Below, in pieces: positions 1 to 10,700 of a DNA stretch of 64,000 bases; position 1 is the stretch's first letter; each line of letters opens with the position of its first letter. The stretch is taken from contig JARGXX010000092.1 of NCBI GenBank assembly GCA_030374765.1, positions 1,426,001 through 1,490,000 of the forward strand, given 5' to 3'. The stretch comes from Agarophyton chilense. Lineage: Eukaryota; Rhodophyta; Florideophyceae; Gracilariales; Gracilariaceae. Made by a program: the position numbers and the translations under genes. The notes under the pieces are model-generated. The model did no database searches, was not told the DNA's origin, and saw only the letters and a program-made list of their open reading frames with translations.

Positions 1-3000
1 AATATCCAGCTTATACTTTGACCGATAGAGACAAATGAGCTTGGACAAAAATGCCTTCTGAGTAGAAAGACTGGCAAGTCTCTTAACCATATCGGTGCGA
101 CCGGCATCCATCAACATCAAATTATTCTTCGTGTTCAGCTGATCACGCACAATTGAGTTTACCCCATCCTCCACTGAAACTGCAGACTCCACACAGCCAA
201 TTAAAATGGCAAGACGCGAAACGAAGTTCGAGTATGCGTCTCTTTGCTCGGAAAGGGTGAACTCCAAGTCGTGATGTGCGCTCTTCACAGAATCCAACTC
301 GACTTTCTGTTCCTGGACTATACCACAAAGTTGCGCATTTGCTCTCAACTTGTCTTCGTACAACCCACAAATATGTTGGAATTGTTTTTTAAGGAATCCA
401 GTGGTTTCCTTGTCATGTAGGCGGGGCTCGCCGATTCCGGCATTCACTTGAAGAGAAAGGCGACCCTGCTCAACACCTATAGGTTGGGCGACATCAATGT
501 TAACATCGTTAATGTACGGCAAAGAACTTTCCTCCGTCTCGTCTTCTTCTCCACTCGCGGCTTCTGGAACGGCCTCAGCAGGCACCAGTGAGGCTGAAGT
601 AGGACGCATCTTCGCAATTATTCCACTTTGCACGTTCATCATCCCGTATATTTCGTCCTGGAATGCCTTGGATTCGATCAAGACAGCGCGAGAGACATTG
701 TCCAGTTCATCCTTGGTGCCCATATTAATGATTAAGCCCTCTAATTTCTCGCGCAGCATTCTGTACCTTGCAGCGAAGTCTTCTTTTCTCCCTATGAGCG
801 AATCCAAGGATTGTATGGCCGCTTCTATCAAGGGGTCGTTCCATCGAGATATGGTATGGTCCACGTCCAAGTTTGAATACATACTCTGTCGACGAGAAGA
901 CTGGTCGCCGTAGGATGAGCAAGTAAGATCGCCAAAGGAATCCCTGGTGAAATCTCTCTGACGGATCAGCTCAGTGTACTTCTCTTCGAAGACCTCCCTC
1001 TCTTTCTCTGCAATGTGCTTAGCATTTTGTAGTCCAGCATTCTCTGCTTTAAGGGTTGCCATATCTGCATCAAGTTCAGCCTTGATTTTTTTCAGCTTGT
1101 TCTCTCTATCATCAATCTCCATTCGTAGATCTTCGCAGGCTTGCTCTGAAGTCTGGCTACGGGCGAGAAGAAGTTCGATGCGCGCAGAAAGCTGTTCTAT
1201 GACTTGTTTCTCACTTGCTGGCTTGCAGCCAAGCTTCTCCGAGAGACGTCTTAAGAACGCATGTTGCTCATCGGCAAGATGACCGTTGCTCGGCCGGCCG
1301 ACCACGCTACTCCTCCGGTTCACATGCTCGAGTGAACGAAGCCGGGCATATTCGCTGCGAAGGGAAGATATAGCCAAGTTCTTTTCCTGCAACTCTTTTC
1401 GGAGTTTATCTGTTTCTGCTCCTCTCTCTACCAGCAAAGCTTGTGCTCGAGAGAGCTCGTTCCGGATAGAAGTAGTAATGGCTTCGACCAATGCATGACG
1501 AGGGGGTCCCGATTCTGCAGTGAATTCGGCATCCGTCTTTGATCTGCACACAAGATCTTCTGTGGCCTTCTTCAAAATGCTTTCAAGTTCATGTGATGTG
1601 GACTTCATGACATTAAATGCGGTTTTTTGATCTTCGAGTTGACTGCGAAGTCGACGAACCTCGTTTTCTTTCTGGTCTAAGGCTTGTGCAGCTGCTTCAA
1701 CATTTTCTGTCATCTCCGCCGAATACTTCAAAAAGTTGTCTTTGTTAATCCTTGCACCTTCCTTCGCCTTGGAGTGCTTCATTTCGACTTCATCCCGCTG
1801 CTTTCTGAGTTCAAGGTTCTCCTTATGGGCATCTTGAATTTCGACGTTCAATCGTAGTATCACCTTACTATTTCGCTCCTTAGCAAGCTCAAGGTCTTCT
1901 TGCGCAGCACGAAGATCATCAAGCTGATACTCTTGCTCTTCCACTCTTCGAATCAAATCGATGCGCTCTCTGTCTGAATGGTTTGATGGCACTGAGGCCC
2001 GACGCGGGGAAGAACCCTGTGGGGATTGGTGCCCACCACGGTGATGTGGCTTCTCTCCGGCTCCCAACTTGCGAAGCTGATCGTTCTCATGAAGTAGTTC
2101 ATCGTAGCGCTTGCGGTTGTCTGCGAGCAGGGCCTCCGATTTTGTGAGACGTTCAACGTACGATGCTATTCGATTCTCAAAGTCAGCGACGGCTCGCTCA
2201 TGCTTCTCTCGGAACTCGGCAATGTGATCTACGGCAGCTGAGAGCGACTTGGTCACTCCGTTCGAAAGGTCAAAATCCGGGTCATACTTTGAAAAGAAAA
2301 GGTGTACCTCTTTCTGCTCAGAGCGAAGCCTTTTCAGCTCTTCCAACAAGTTATTATATTGGTCTTCGAGCCCAAATGCATATTGGCGCTCCTTATCAAC
2401 CTCTTCAATAAGAGTCTGGTACGCAGCTGCTCTTTCAAGATCAGCAGCTGAAAATCGTTGGCGCTCTGTCTCTAGCATTTCTTGAGCAAGGTGTACTTCC
2501 GCTTCCTTTGCAATCTGTAACTGTTCATCCTGAAAAACGATTGTTTCGATAAGCCGTTTGATGACTTTTGCTTCGGGTGCAGTTGGGTTTGCGGTGATGT
2601 TTCTCAAAGCATGGCGCTCATCTGATGTCAAATCCCCAGACTTGGTCAACAGAATAACCCTAGTAACTTCTTCTTCATCTAGCGCCTTGAAAGGATTCTC
2701 GAATTCGTATGATGTTACACCCCGAGATGCAGAGTCAAGTTCTCGCCTTCCGGCCTCATTCGCTTCAAAAGCAGGTTCTTGGTGCACAATGAAAGAGTCC
2801 GGAAGGTTCCCGGAATCTCTCAGAGAAGATTGTGCAAACTTCTCGAAATCATATTCATCTTGCCCTCGGCTGGGAGATGTAGCTAACTGAGAGGAGTCAA
2901 CTCCGAATCGATACTGGTCGGTCGTTCTTCGAGACTCCTTTTCGTTGTCTGAGGAAAGAAGGTCATCCGTTGCAGGAACGGACCAACTTTCCGGAGGACT

Positions 3001-3462
3001 AGCCAGCGGTGAATTTAGCTGATGTCTTGCCGCAGGAGCAGAACCCCGACCTTGAGATCCATGGACACTGTCGGTTATAGCACGTTGGGATAGATATGGA
3101 GACGACATGCGTACCCTGTGGCGAGGTTCGCTCCCCCTGTAAATTTGTCTCAAGGCGCGAGGAGTCTCGGTTTCATCTAAACGTAGTTCTTCTGTATGTT
3201 CACTGCCCTGGGCAACCTCAGGGCTATCAGCTAAGTCCCATATAAAAGCTGCGGTGTCGGTCATCGATTGATCTTGGATCCTTTCATTTGCAGGAGGCTC
3301 GTATTCTGATGCTTCCCAGTCTTCTTCGTGAACGGTATGCATCTCGGACTCTGTGTTCTCATGAAGGGCAGAGGGGAGTTCAGACTGAGCTTGCTGATAG
3401 ACATCAATGGAGACGAAAGTGTCATGCTCCTCCATTGACTCTGTGATGGTGTCGTCAGCCAT
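1..3462 (-). CDS. large coiled-coil protein, C-terminus beyond left edge
   Basis: An ATG at 3462 (Met-Ala-Asp-Asp-Thr start) opens a minus-strand frame with no stop down to base 1, about 1154 codons, so the C-terminus is missing. I recognise no family. Residues 1 to about 290 are acidic and Ser/Pro-rich, likely disordered. From about residue 290 to the edge the protein is dominated by Glu, Lys, Arg, Gln and Leu in heptad-like spacing (repeated ELRKQRDE-, LRSEY- and AELDAD-type stretches). Short Ser/Arg/His-rich breaks interrupt the heptads, for example around residues 490-510 and 720-735. The composition suits a golgin-, centrosome- or cytoskeleton-type scaffold, but no diagnostic domain (GRIP, GRAB, kinesin or SMC head) is visible. 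The next gene, VID27, is divergent, 1.96 kb away. That the frame is coding is well supported; the function is unknown. Confidence 0.85.
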   Translation of the reverse strand, partial: MADDTITESMEEHDTFVSIDVYQQAQSELPSALHENTESEMHTVHEEDWEASEYEPPANERIQDQSMTDTAAFIWDLADSPEVAQGSEHTEELRLDETETPRALRQIYRGSEPRHRVRMSSPYLSQRAITDSVHGSQGRGSAPAARHQLNSPLASPPESWSVPATDDLLSSDNEKESRRTTDQYRFGVDSSQLATSPSRGQDEYDFEKFAQSSLRDSGNLPDSFIVHQEPAFEANEAGRRELDSASRGVTSYEFENPFKALDEEEVTRVILLTKSGDLTSDERHALRNITANPTAPEAKVIKRLIETIVFQDEQLQIAKEAEVHLAQEMLETERQRFSAADLERAAAYQTLIEEVDKERQYAFGLEDQYNNLLEELKRLRSEQKEVHLFFSKYDPDFDLSNGVTKSLSAAVDHIAEFREKHERAVADFENRIASYVERLTKSEALLADNRKRYDELLHENDQLRKLGAGEKPHHRGGHQSPQGSSPRRASVPSNHSDRERIDLIRRVEEQEYQLDDLRAAQEDLELAKERNSKVILRLNVEIQDAHKENLELRKQRDEVEMKHSKAKEGARINKDNFLKYSAEMTENVEAAAQALDQKENEVRRLRSQLEDQKTAFNVMKSTSHELESILKKATEDLVCRSKTDAEFTAESGPPRHALVEAITTSIRNELSRAQALLVERGAETDKLRKELQEKNLAISSLRSEYARLRSLEHVNRRSSVVGRPSNGHLADEQHAFLRRLSEKLGCKPASEKQVIEQLSARIELLLARSQTSEQACEDLRMEIDDRENKLKKIKAELDADMATLKAENAGLQNAKHIAEKEREVFEEKYTELIRQRDFTRDSFGDLTCSSYGDQSSRRQSMYSNLDVDHTISRWNDPLIEAAIQSLDSLIGRKEDFAARYRMLREKLEGLIINMGTKDELDNVSRAVLIESKAFQDEIYGMMNVQSGIIAKMRPTSASLVPAEAVPEAASGEEDETEESSLPYINDVNIDVAQPIGVEQGRLSLQVNAGIGEPRLHDKETTGFLKKQFQHICGLYEDKLRANAQLCGIVQEQKVELDSVKSAHHDLEFTLSEQRDAYSNFVSRLAILIGCVESAVSVEDGVNSIVRDQLNTKNNLMLMDAGRTDMVKRLASLSTQKAFLSKLICLYRSKYKLDI

Positions 3463-5423
3463 GACTTGAAAACGGAGAGCGAAGTCTAAGTGTTCGAAAA
3501 GCTTTGAGGACAGAGAAGAAAATCTGTATCCGGTGACTGTCTCGGTAGATAAATTGTATGGATGAGGAGCCCAACAGCCGAAGAGCAAAAGTTTGCAATT
3601 CGGAGCGATACATCGCAGGAAGAATCAATATTGCCATCTTGGGAGGCACCCCATTTTGAAAATTTCAAATAACTCCTATTTGAAAATTTTAAATGGGCCA
3701 ATCACAATAAGCTGATTTCGAGACGTTCATCTTCCCGTTTACAGTGAAGCGACATTTGAACGTCCTTAAAATACTACGGTGAACATTCTTGGAGATCACA
3801 AGGCATATCCAATCGTTCTTGACAGATACACTTAAAATTTCTGTAAAATGAAGAGCTCGGAATCAAGGATATACATAGAAATGAAACAAGGATTCGGCGT
3901 GGCGCTAACCAGACCTGGGGAGACGCCCTAAAAGTCGGCTGCGATGAGGACAGCGAGTAGCACTCCGCGGATTTAGCCCCCTCACCGTCAAATAAATCTC
4001 ATTTTCAATGGTAGAATCTCAACAAAAAGTTGCACTTCGCACCATAGATATAACATAACATTTTTCTAGCCTCGAACGACAGAGTCTGGATTTCTGGGCA
4101 AAGAAAGCCCACACTGGGTGCTAGTATACCTAAAAACATGGGAACTCTAAATTGATCAAAACAATACATGCCCGATAATTTGTATTAGAAGCAGAACGTC
4201 ATCATCATGTGCTCCCTGTTCTTTTTTGGGAAACCGTCAAATCGCCAAAACCGTCTCACCGAGTTTAAACTCTCGGAACCACAATGCGCCTGTCATCAAC
4301 CTTGTCGTAAGACCATCATGACGACGACAAGCTCTCAAGATTTTCAAGTGAAGCTACAAAACCGAAATCCATGCCATATACAATCCGCCAGCGCACTCCA
4401 CAAAACTCTCTGTTTGCCAGGACTTTGATTCAGTTCCTTCCCTGTTTTCCTCGCAATAGTTCAAGTTTTTCGATAAAACAACTGCGTAATTGCACTCTAG
4501 CCAACTGGACGGAATATGTTAATTATCAGTTGTCATTTTGTCGCCATGAAGGCAGTCGGAGTGTAATTTTCTGCCACTGAGCCATCAGATGGTAATCCCA
4601 TCTAATAATGTTATATTCGGACTGACCACGCTCTTATGACATTTTACTTTCTTGAAGTTGACATGCTGCTCTGCAGTGTCATTCTTGTTTAGTGTAAGAG
4701 CTTCTTAAGCCCAATAGATATCTAAAAAACGCTGGACCATTCGCAAGAAAACCATTCATTTAAACAACATAAGCATGGTTCTGCGAACGCACACTCTTAT
4801 TGCTAAACAATATGTAGTCAGTTAGATAGTGTTTAGTAGTGATGGAGGTTAACTTTTAAAGTTCCATCATATTGCGACTAGGTCCCAGGAAACACAATTG
4901 AGAAGTAAGAGTGGCGCTGGAAGCTGTGGGAAGACTTGCAGATGTATACTCCAGTTGTTGTTTGTTGATATCATATGTGATGGTACAAATTCAAAGAACA
5001 TTGAGACCAAAACTAAATTTTTGTGGAGTATTTCACGAACTATAGCTAGCGATTCAAAATTTTGGCTCCACGCTTTTCGATTCGGTGTGATGCGTTTGAA
5101 CTCAAGTGCAAATGGCGCCACACACTCTTGAAGTTCGAATGGCACCCAATACCAGGGTTGCCTAAGTTATCTTAACTCCGCCGAAGGAGAAGACTTATCA
5201 TCTGGGCCGCTGAGCTTGAATTTCATCATCTCACAACTATCACTCCGTCTGCCGCTTGCTTAGCATCTTCTGTTCTAATTCTCTTGAGTTGTCATTGAAA
5301 GTGTTGTGACCCTTTTTTAAAGCTCGAAGTAAGGGTTACCCTTTCAAACGGAAGGAAGAGTTGGACGACGTGCTGCACAATCTGAATAACTCGTCTCGTT
5401 TTATTCTCAAAGGAAACTCAGGA
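3463..5423. other. intergenic region between two divergent genes
   Basis: This AT-richer spacer separates the start codons of the coiled-coil gene (minus) and VID27 (plus). The reading frames in it are short, start at random places and have no recognisable protein character. It must hold both promoters. The only structure I see is an inverted repeat at 3650-3697, listed separately. Confidence 0.6.
3650..3697. repeat. AT-rich inverted repeat upstream of the coiled-coil gene
   Basis: Two arms of about 20 nt (CCCATTTTGAAAATTTCAAA and ATTTGAAAATTTTAAATGGG) face each other across a spacer of about 7 nt, with slight mismatches. It lies about 190 bp upstream of the start codon at 3462. A GGGCCAATCA sequence (CCAAT-like) overlaps the right arm. 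It could be a cruciform-forming regulatory site or a footprint of a small transposon. Nothing in the sequence decides between these. Confidence 0.5.
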
Positions 5424-7490
5424 ATGCTCGGTAGAATCTTTGGCTTTGGGCACACACCTGCGTATGAAGGAAGTGGTGATGTAGCTGATCCTGTGATAAC
5501 AAGCGCGCAAGGTTCGCTGTATTTCTCAACCTTATCGAGCGATGGTACACACAAGCAGGAACTTATGTATCTGTCATGTGAAGCAACTGTCCGTTCCACG
5601 ACACAAAGATTTCAGTTTGAGCTGTTCTTATCCAGATTGGACGAAGCTTCAGTAGAGAGCGACATTTTCCCACCGGATGTCATTTTTCCCATCGAAAAGT
5701 CAGCGTGCTTGGAAGCACACGAAATGCGTTTGGGATGGACTGATAGGGGTGGGAAGAGATACAATATTGATTTCGACGACGAATCTGCTTCTAAGCAGTT
5801 CCTTGAAGCTGTTGCAACCGCTTTGTTTCAGAGCATCCATTCACGTCTTCCCTCATCGGAGGATCAAGGCGAACTTAGCAGTATTCTAGATCCTCCTCCG
5901 AAGGCCAGCGTGTCTGATGTGCTGGAGGCGAGAGGTGAGCTATCGCGGGTCGAGGGGGAACTGTTTAAGTATGACACGGAGCGCGACCAATTTCGCACTA
6001 TGGTCCCAGAGGTCATACTTACCATAAACTCTGCTGTGGTAAAAGAAGATAATTCGAGGGCATATCTTATGATCGTACACAGAGCAGATTCAGGGGTCAG
6101 AATGCTTGAGACGGAAATCAACAACCAAATGAATGCCCAGTTTTATTCTCAAACTTTATCGGTTGTATGGGTACTTCAACTCGATTCTGAGGCAGGCGAC
6201 GTTGAAGCATTGGATCCTCAATCTCAGATTTGCCTATCCATCAAGTTCAACGATGTGGAAGACTTTGTGACCACGAGAAATCAGTTCTCGGTGTGCCTCT
6301 ACGAAGTAAATCATCAAGTTTCCATTGATGATCTCAAACTTAAAGATGGTGACATGACGTACATTGAAGACACATATCGTGACGACGTCGAACCTATGGA
6401 AGTGGATGAGGAGGAGCCGAGTGAAAGCGAGGACCGTCAGATAAGAGAATCCGAGGAAAACCGCCGAGCATCTGTTACAAATGAAAGCGATGGAATGATC
6501 AACAGCCACCTTGCAGTGTCAGCTAACAACGATCGAACGTTCGTTCTGAGAGGTAACAAGATGGGAGTCTTTGCCACAAATGATGATGGAGTAATGTTTA
6601 GAACTACGATTCAGTTCAAGGATCAGAATACCGGATCAAGCTTTAACCCGTCGAATGTACTCTTGCACGAAAAAGATCAATCAATGATTGTCCTCGATCC
6701 AAGTGATCCGACCAAGCTGAGGAGAATGGATCTTGAACGAGGAGAAATCGTTGATACCTGGTCGGGCGGACTCACAGGTAGTACCCCTGTCAAGGCAGTG
6801 CACAGAGTCAACAAATATGCAAATTTGACAGCGACACAGGAGTTCGTTGGACTCAATAAGAATCAGCTGATGCGTATGGATCCACGAACGAGAGAATTCG
6901 TCGTCCAAAGCAAGCGATATGCTCCAGGCACCAAGGCAAAACTTGACTGTGTTGCGACCACTGGAGCCGGATATCTCGCTGTGGCTTCGGAAAATGGAGA
7001 TATCAGATTATATGACCAAATAGGAAAGAACGCAAAGACACATCTTCCAGGTCTCGGTGATCCGATTATAGGCGTCGATGTCTCAGAGGATGGCAACTAC
7101 GTACTTGCAACGACAAAGAAATATCTTCTTGTGATTGACACTAGGGTAAAAGGGGCAGAGAAAGGAGGCTTCCTGAAATCTATGGGGAAGAACAAGCCAG
7201 CACCAAGGAAGCTCACCATCAAAAACGAGGATGTTGTAAAGTACAGAATGGGGGAAATTGAGTTCACTACAGCCCACTTCAACACTGGATCGTCCCTGGA
7301 AAGGAGCATTGTCACTAGCACAGGACCGTTTGTTGTCGTATGGAACTTCCGCGCAGTTAAGATGGGTCGGTTGGACAGCTATAAGATTAGAAGGTACCAA
7401 GACAATATCATTGCAGATGATTTCGCGTATGATAATGATGGACGGATTGTGGTGACACTACCTAATGATGTGAGTGTTGCCAGAAGGTAG
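5424..7490 (+). CDS. VID27: VID27 family protein (VID27/DEM-like, beta-propeller)
   Basis: The frame resembles the VID27 family: yeast Vid27 (linked to vacuole import and degradation of fructose-1,6-bisphosphatase) and plant DEM proteins, which are cytoplasmic. An N-terminal VID27 region contains the family-typical LYFSTLSSDG and CEATVRSTTQRF stretch (about residues 30-65). A PH-like middle part follows at about 190-330 and an acidic linker at about 335-375 (VEPMEVDEEEPSESE). The C-terminal 310 residues are the conserved VID27 propeller, with MRMDPRTRE, ASENGDIRLYD, LPGLGDPIIGVDVSEDG and VVVWNF. The frame is open from 5310, but its first ATG is at 5424, giving 688 aa; TTG at 5361 could only serve as a non-AUG start. 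A short upstream exon cannot be excluded. The gene converges on the XDH gene, 277 bp downstream. Confidence 0.93.
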   Translation: MLGRIFGFGHTPAYEGSGDVADPVITSAQGSLYFSTLSSDGTHKQELMYLSCEATVRSTTQRFQFELFLSRLDEASVESDIFPPDVIFPIEKSACLEAHEMRLGWTDRGGKRYNIDFDDESASKQFLEAVATALFQSIHSRLPSSEDQGELSSILDPPPKASVSDVLEARGELSRVEGELFKYDTERDQFRTMVPEVILTINSAVVKEDNSRAYLMIVHRADSGVRMLETEINNQMNAQFYSQTLSVVWVLQLDSEAGDVEALDPQSQICLSIKFNDVEDFVTTRNQFSVCLYEVNHQVSIDDLKLKDGDMTYIEDTYRDDVEPMEVDEEEPSESEDRQIRESEENRRASVTNESDGMINSHLAVSANNDRTFVLRGNKMGVFATNDDGVMFRTTIQFKDQNTGSSFNPSNVLLHEKDQSMIVLDPSDPTKLRRMDLERGEIVDTWSGGLTGSTPVKAVHRVNKYANLTATQEFVGLNKNQLMRMDPRTREFVVQSKRYAPGTKAKLDCVATTGAGYLAVASENGDIRLYDQIGKNAKTHLPGLGDPIIGVDVSEDGNYVLATTKKYLLVIDTRVKGAEKGGFLKSMGKNKPAPRKLTIKNEDVVKYRMGEIEFTTAHFNTGSSLERSIVTSTGPFVVVWNFRAVKMGRLDSYKIRRYQDNIIADDFAYDNDGRIVVTLPNDVSVARR

Positions 7491-7767
7491 CGTGACTGGA
7501 ATTCCGTTCGGTACGACACGATAATTGAAACGAATTACATATAACTGATACGTAGCGCCTGAATGAAAAAGAATGTCCTGCACTTCATCTTTTTTTTCGA
7601 AATGAAAGTTTGCAGGGGCTTCGTGCCGTTGTCCAGGTGACGGACCTCAGATGAGAAAAAAGGATAATCGCAAACCATGGGATATGTCTCAGAAGCTCTT
7701 ATAGGATTTTGCAATCTGGGAATTTCATTGACCATGTTGCATCCTTCTCGACACAATAGACCAATTA

Positions 7768-10700
7768 TTACAATGAAAGCGACGCGTTCGCCCATTTCAT
7801 ATCTGGCAAAACTGAGTCTGTAACTCTCTCCACACTCTTGAGACGAATACGCTCCACAGATGCCGGGGAATCAAGATTGTACCAACCATGCATCCCATTA
7901 TTCCGCCGACTTGAAGATATTGCGTCTCGGATAGCGAAAAACACAGATGCCGCTAGAAAAAGCGGGGGCTCGCCAACTGCCTTACTGGAACAAATACTGC
8001 CCTCTTCGCTCCTTTTGTCCAAGACCCGAACTCTGAAATCCTGCGGAACATCGCCGAAAGCCGGTAATTTATAAGTGCCGGGACCTACGGTAAACACTTG
8101 TCCTTCCTTCAGCCAGATATGCTCTTCCTTGGCACCACGGACAAATTCTTCCATGGTGCACCAACCCAACCCTTGCACAAAGGCCCCCTCAATTTGACCA
8201 ATGTCGATAGCCGGGTTCAGGGGACGGCCTACATCCATCACGACATCTGTGCGTATCACATGCATCTCTCCTGTCAGGACATCAATTTCAACTTCCGAAA
8301 CAGCAGCACCATATGTAAAGTATGAAAACGGTCTTCCAGTTGACCCAGGTACGGCTAAGTTGACGTCATCTATGCCTGGTGTTTCATAGAACCCGGTTGC
8401 GAATAAACAAACTCGATTCAACCAAGCTTTTGTCACAGCCTCCTCCCACGTTGTCTCATATTCGGGTCCCATGAATACATTCAACCTCCCTCGCAACTTT
8501 CTACATGCAATCTGTACTGCCATTCCATACAGGTCGCTTGAAGCAGACGCAGCTGTAGGGGATGCGTTAGGGATCTTATCTGTGGCAGTCTCTGAAACGA
8601 ACACCTTTTCAAGCGGAATACCCAGCTCCGAGGCCGCAATCTGACAGATCTTCGTGTGTAACCCTTGACCCATTTCCACTCCTCCATGTGTAATTAGGAC
8701 AGATCCATCTTCTTTGTAAATATGTACTAATGCCCCAGCTTGATTCAGAGGGGAGAACGAGAAACTGATGCCAAACATTGTTGGGATTGCAGATAACCCT
8801 CGTTTCCGGTAAGAGTGAGTGGAATTAAAAGCATCTGTTTCTTTTCGGCGTTCTGAAAAGTTAGAGTCCTTCAGCACACTGTCCCAACTTGCTACAAGTG
8901 GATCAGAATCAAAACCCATCCCGTAGGGCGTCATACTTTTGTTTCCGTGTTTGCCGAACAAATTAACTTCTCTCACTCTTTCGGGAGCTATGTTCAATTC
9001 CCAAGCAACGTGTTCGATGACATTTTCGCACATCAGCATACCTTGGGGTCCACCAAACCCTCTAAATGCCGTACTACTTGTCGTATTGGTGTAACAAGCT
9101 CTACCAATAACGCTGACATTTGGAATATCGTAAGAGTTCACGGAATGATAAAGAGCTCGATCAAGTACCGCACCACTAAGGTCTACCGCATTGCCCATAT
9201 TGAGATATGCATCGAGTTTCATTGCTATGATTCTACCATTCGATTGAAACCCGACCGTATACTTCCCAAGGAAAGCATGTCGAGTACCGGTTGTCATCAT
9301 GTCTACATCTCTGTCCAACACCAGTCGAACGGGTCTGCAAGTAGTTTGCGCCGCGACTGCAACAGCTGACGATAAGAAACAGCAGCGGGTTTCTTTGCCC
9401 CCAAACCCCCCTCCAATTCGTTTGACCTTGCAGACTATCTTATGAGCTGCTTGACCCAAAGCCCGTGACGCCATCGCTTGAGTTTTTTCTGGAGATTGTG
9501 AGGAAGAAAATATAGTCATCTCTCCGTTTTCTTCAGGAACTGCAATCGCCCCATTCGGTTCAAGGTACCAATGTTCCTGTGCACCAATCCGAACAGAACC
9601 AGATACTACTCGATTATATTTTCCCGCATCTTCAAGAACCTTTGCAGTTTCCCCTTTTTGCAAAAAGCGAGGCGGTACAAGCTCAGAGTAGGATCCGGAA
9701 GCAATCGCATCTTCGATTGTGACAACCGCTTGCAGGGTCTCGTATTTCACTCGGACAGCCCTCGCGGCCTGTTTTGCTTGTTCGACGGTTTCGGCCGTGA
9801 CAATGGCAATTACTTGACCAATTGTCGTCACTTTCCCGTCTGCAAAGCAAGCTTCGTCGTGAAATATGGGGCCAATCATGTTGCGTCCTTTGACATGCTT
9901 CACGTCAACGATTTGGAAAACACCAGGGCTTCTCTCGGCATCTGAGTAGTCGATAGAAGCAATGGTGGCGTGTGGCTCGGAGCTTAGCACAAGAGCCGCT
10001 TGAAGTTCTCTATCAAACTTCGGTATATCATCCAGATATTTTGCCTCGCCTGACACTTGGAGTGAGGCTGACAAATGAGGTATAGGTTTTCCCGTGATAT
10101 CTTTCTCTCTTAGAGGCCGACAATCAGACACGATTTGAACCCCTTTGCTAACAACATGTTTCTTGCGGGGGAGCAGAGGTGTATCAACTTCCGAATCAAA
10201 GCCGAGTCCGAAGAGTACAGAACGGTTGCATTTCGAGTCTTCCTGGATTGCTTGTGCAGTTGCGACAAAAGCCTTAAACACAAACCCTACAGCCAAACAT
10301 TGGCGATATTCCGGCATCCCGCCTGGAACATCCCTTGGGAGTGAAATGGAGCGTGCCATCACCTCCATTCCTTCTCTCAATGACTGATGACTAAATTCTT
10401 TTCCTTTCAGTGCTGTCTCTACATCTACCATAGGTAATGTTCGCGATGAAACCCCTCCCATTCCAACATATGCCTCCTCAATGACGAAGTTGTAACCGTT
10501 TTCGTTGTCGGTGGCTTTCCAAGAATCTGGAGCCCTTAGTGCTAATTTTAATCGTACCCCAGCCGATACAATCGCAATATCGTCTTCCCGTCGTCGCGAA
10601 ACCTTGAAGGCATGAGTCATATCGAATTGTGACTCATTCCAAGGCACGAATACATGCAGGAGAATTTCATCCTGATGCAAGTCTACCTTTCTGTAGGATA

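Noticed and set aside
5361..5423. TTG at 5361 as VID27 start
   Set aside because: Eukaryotic nuclear genes rarely start at TTG and the first in-frame ATG at 5424 leaves the conserved N-terminal region intact.
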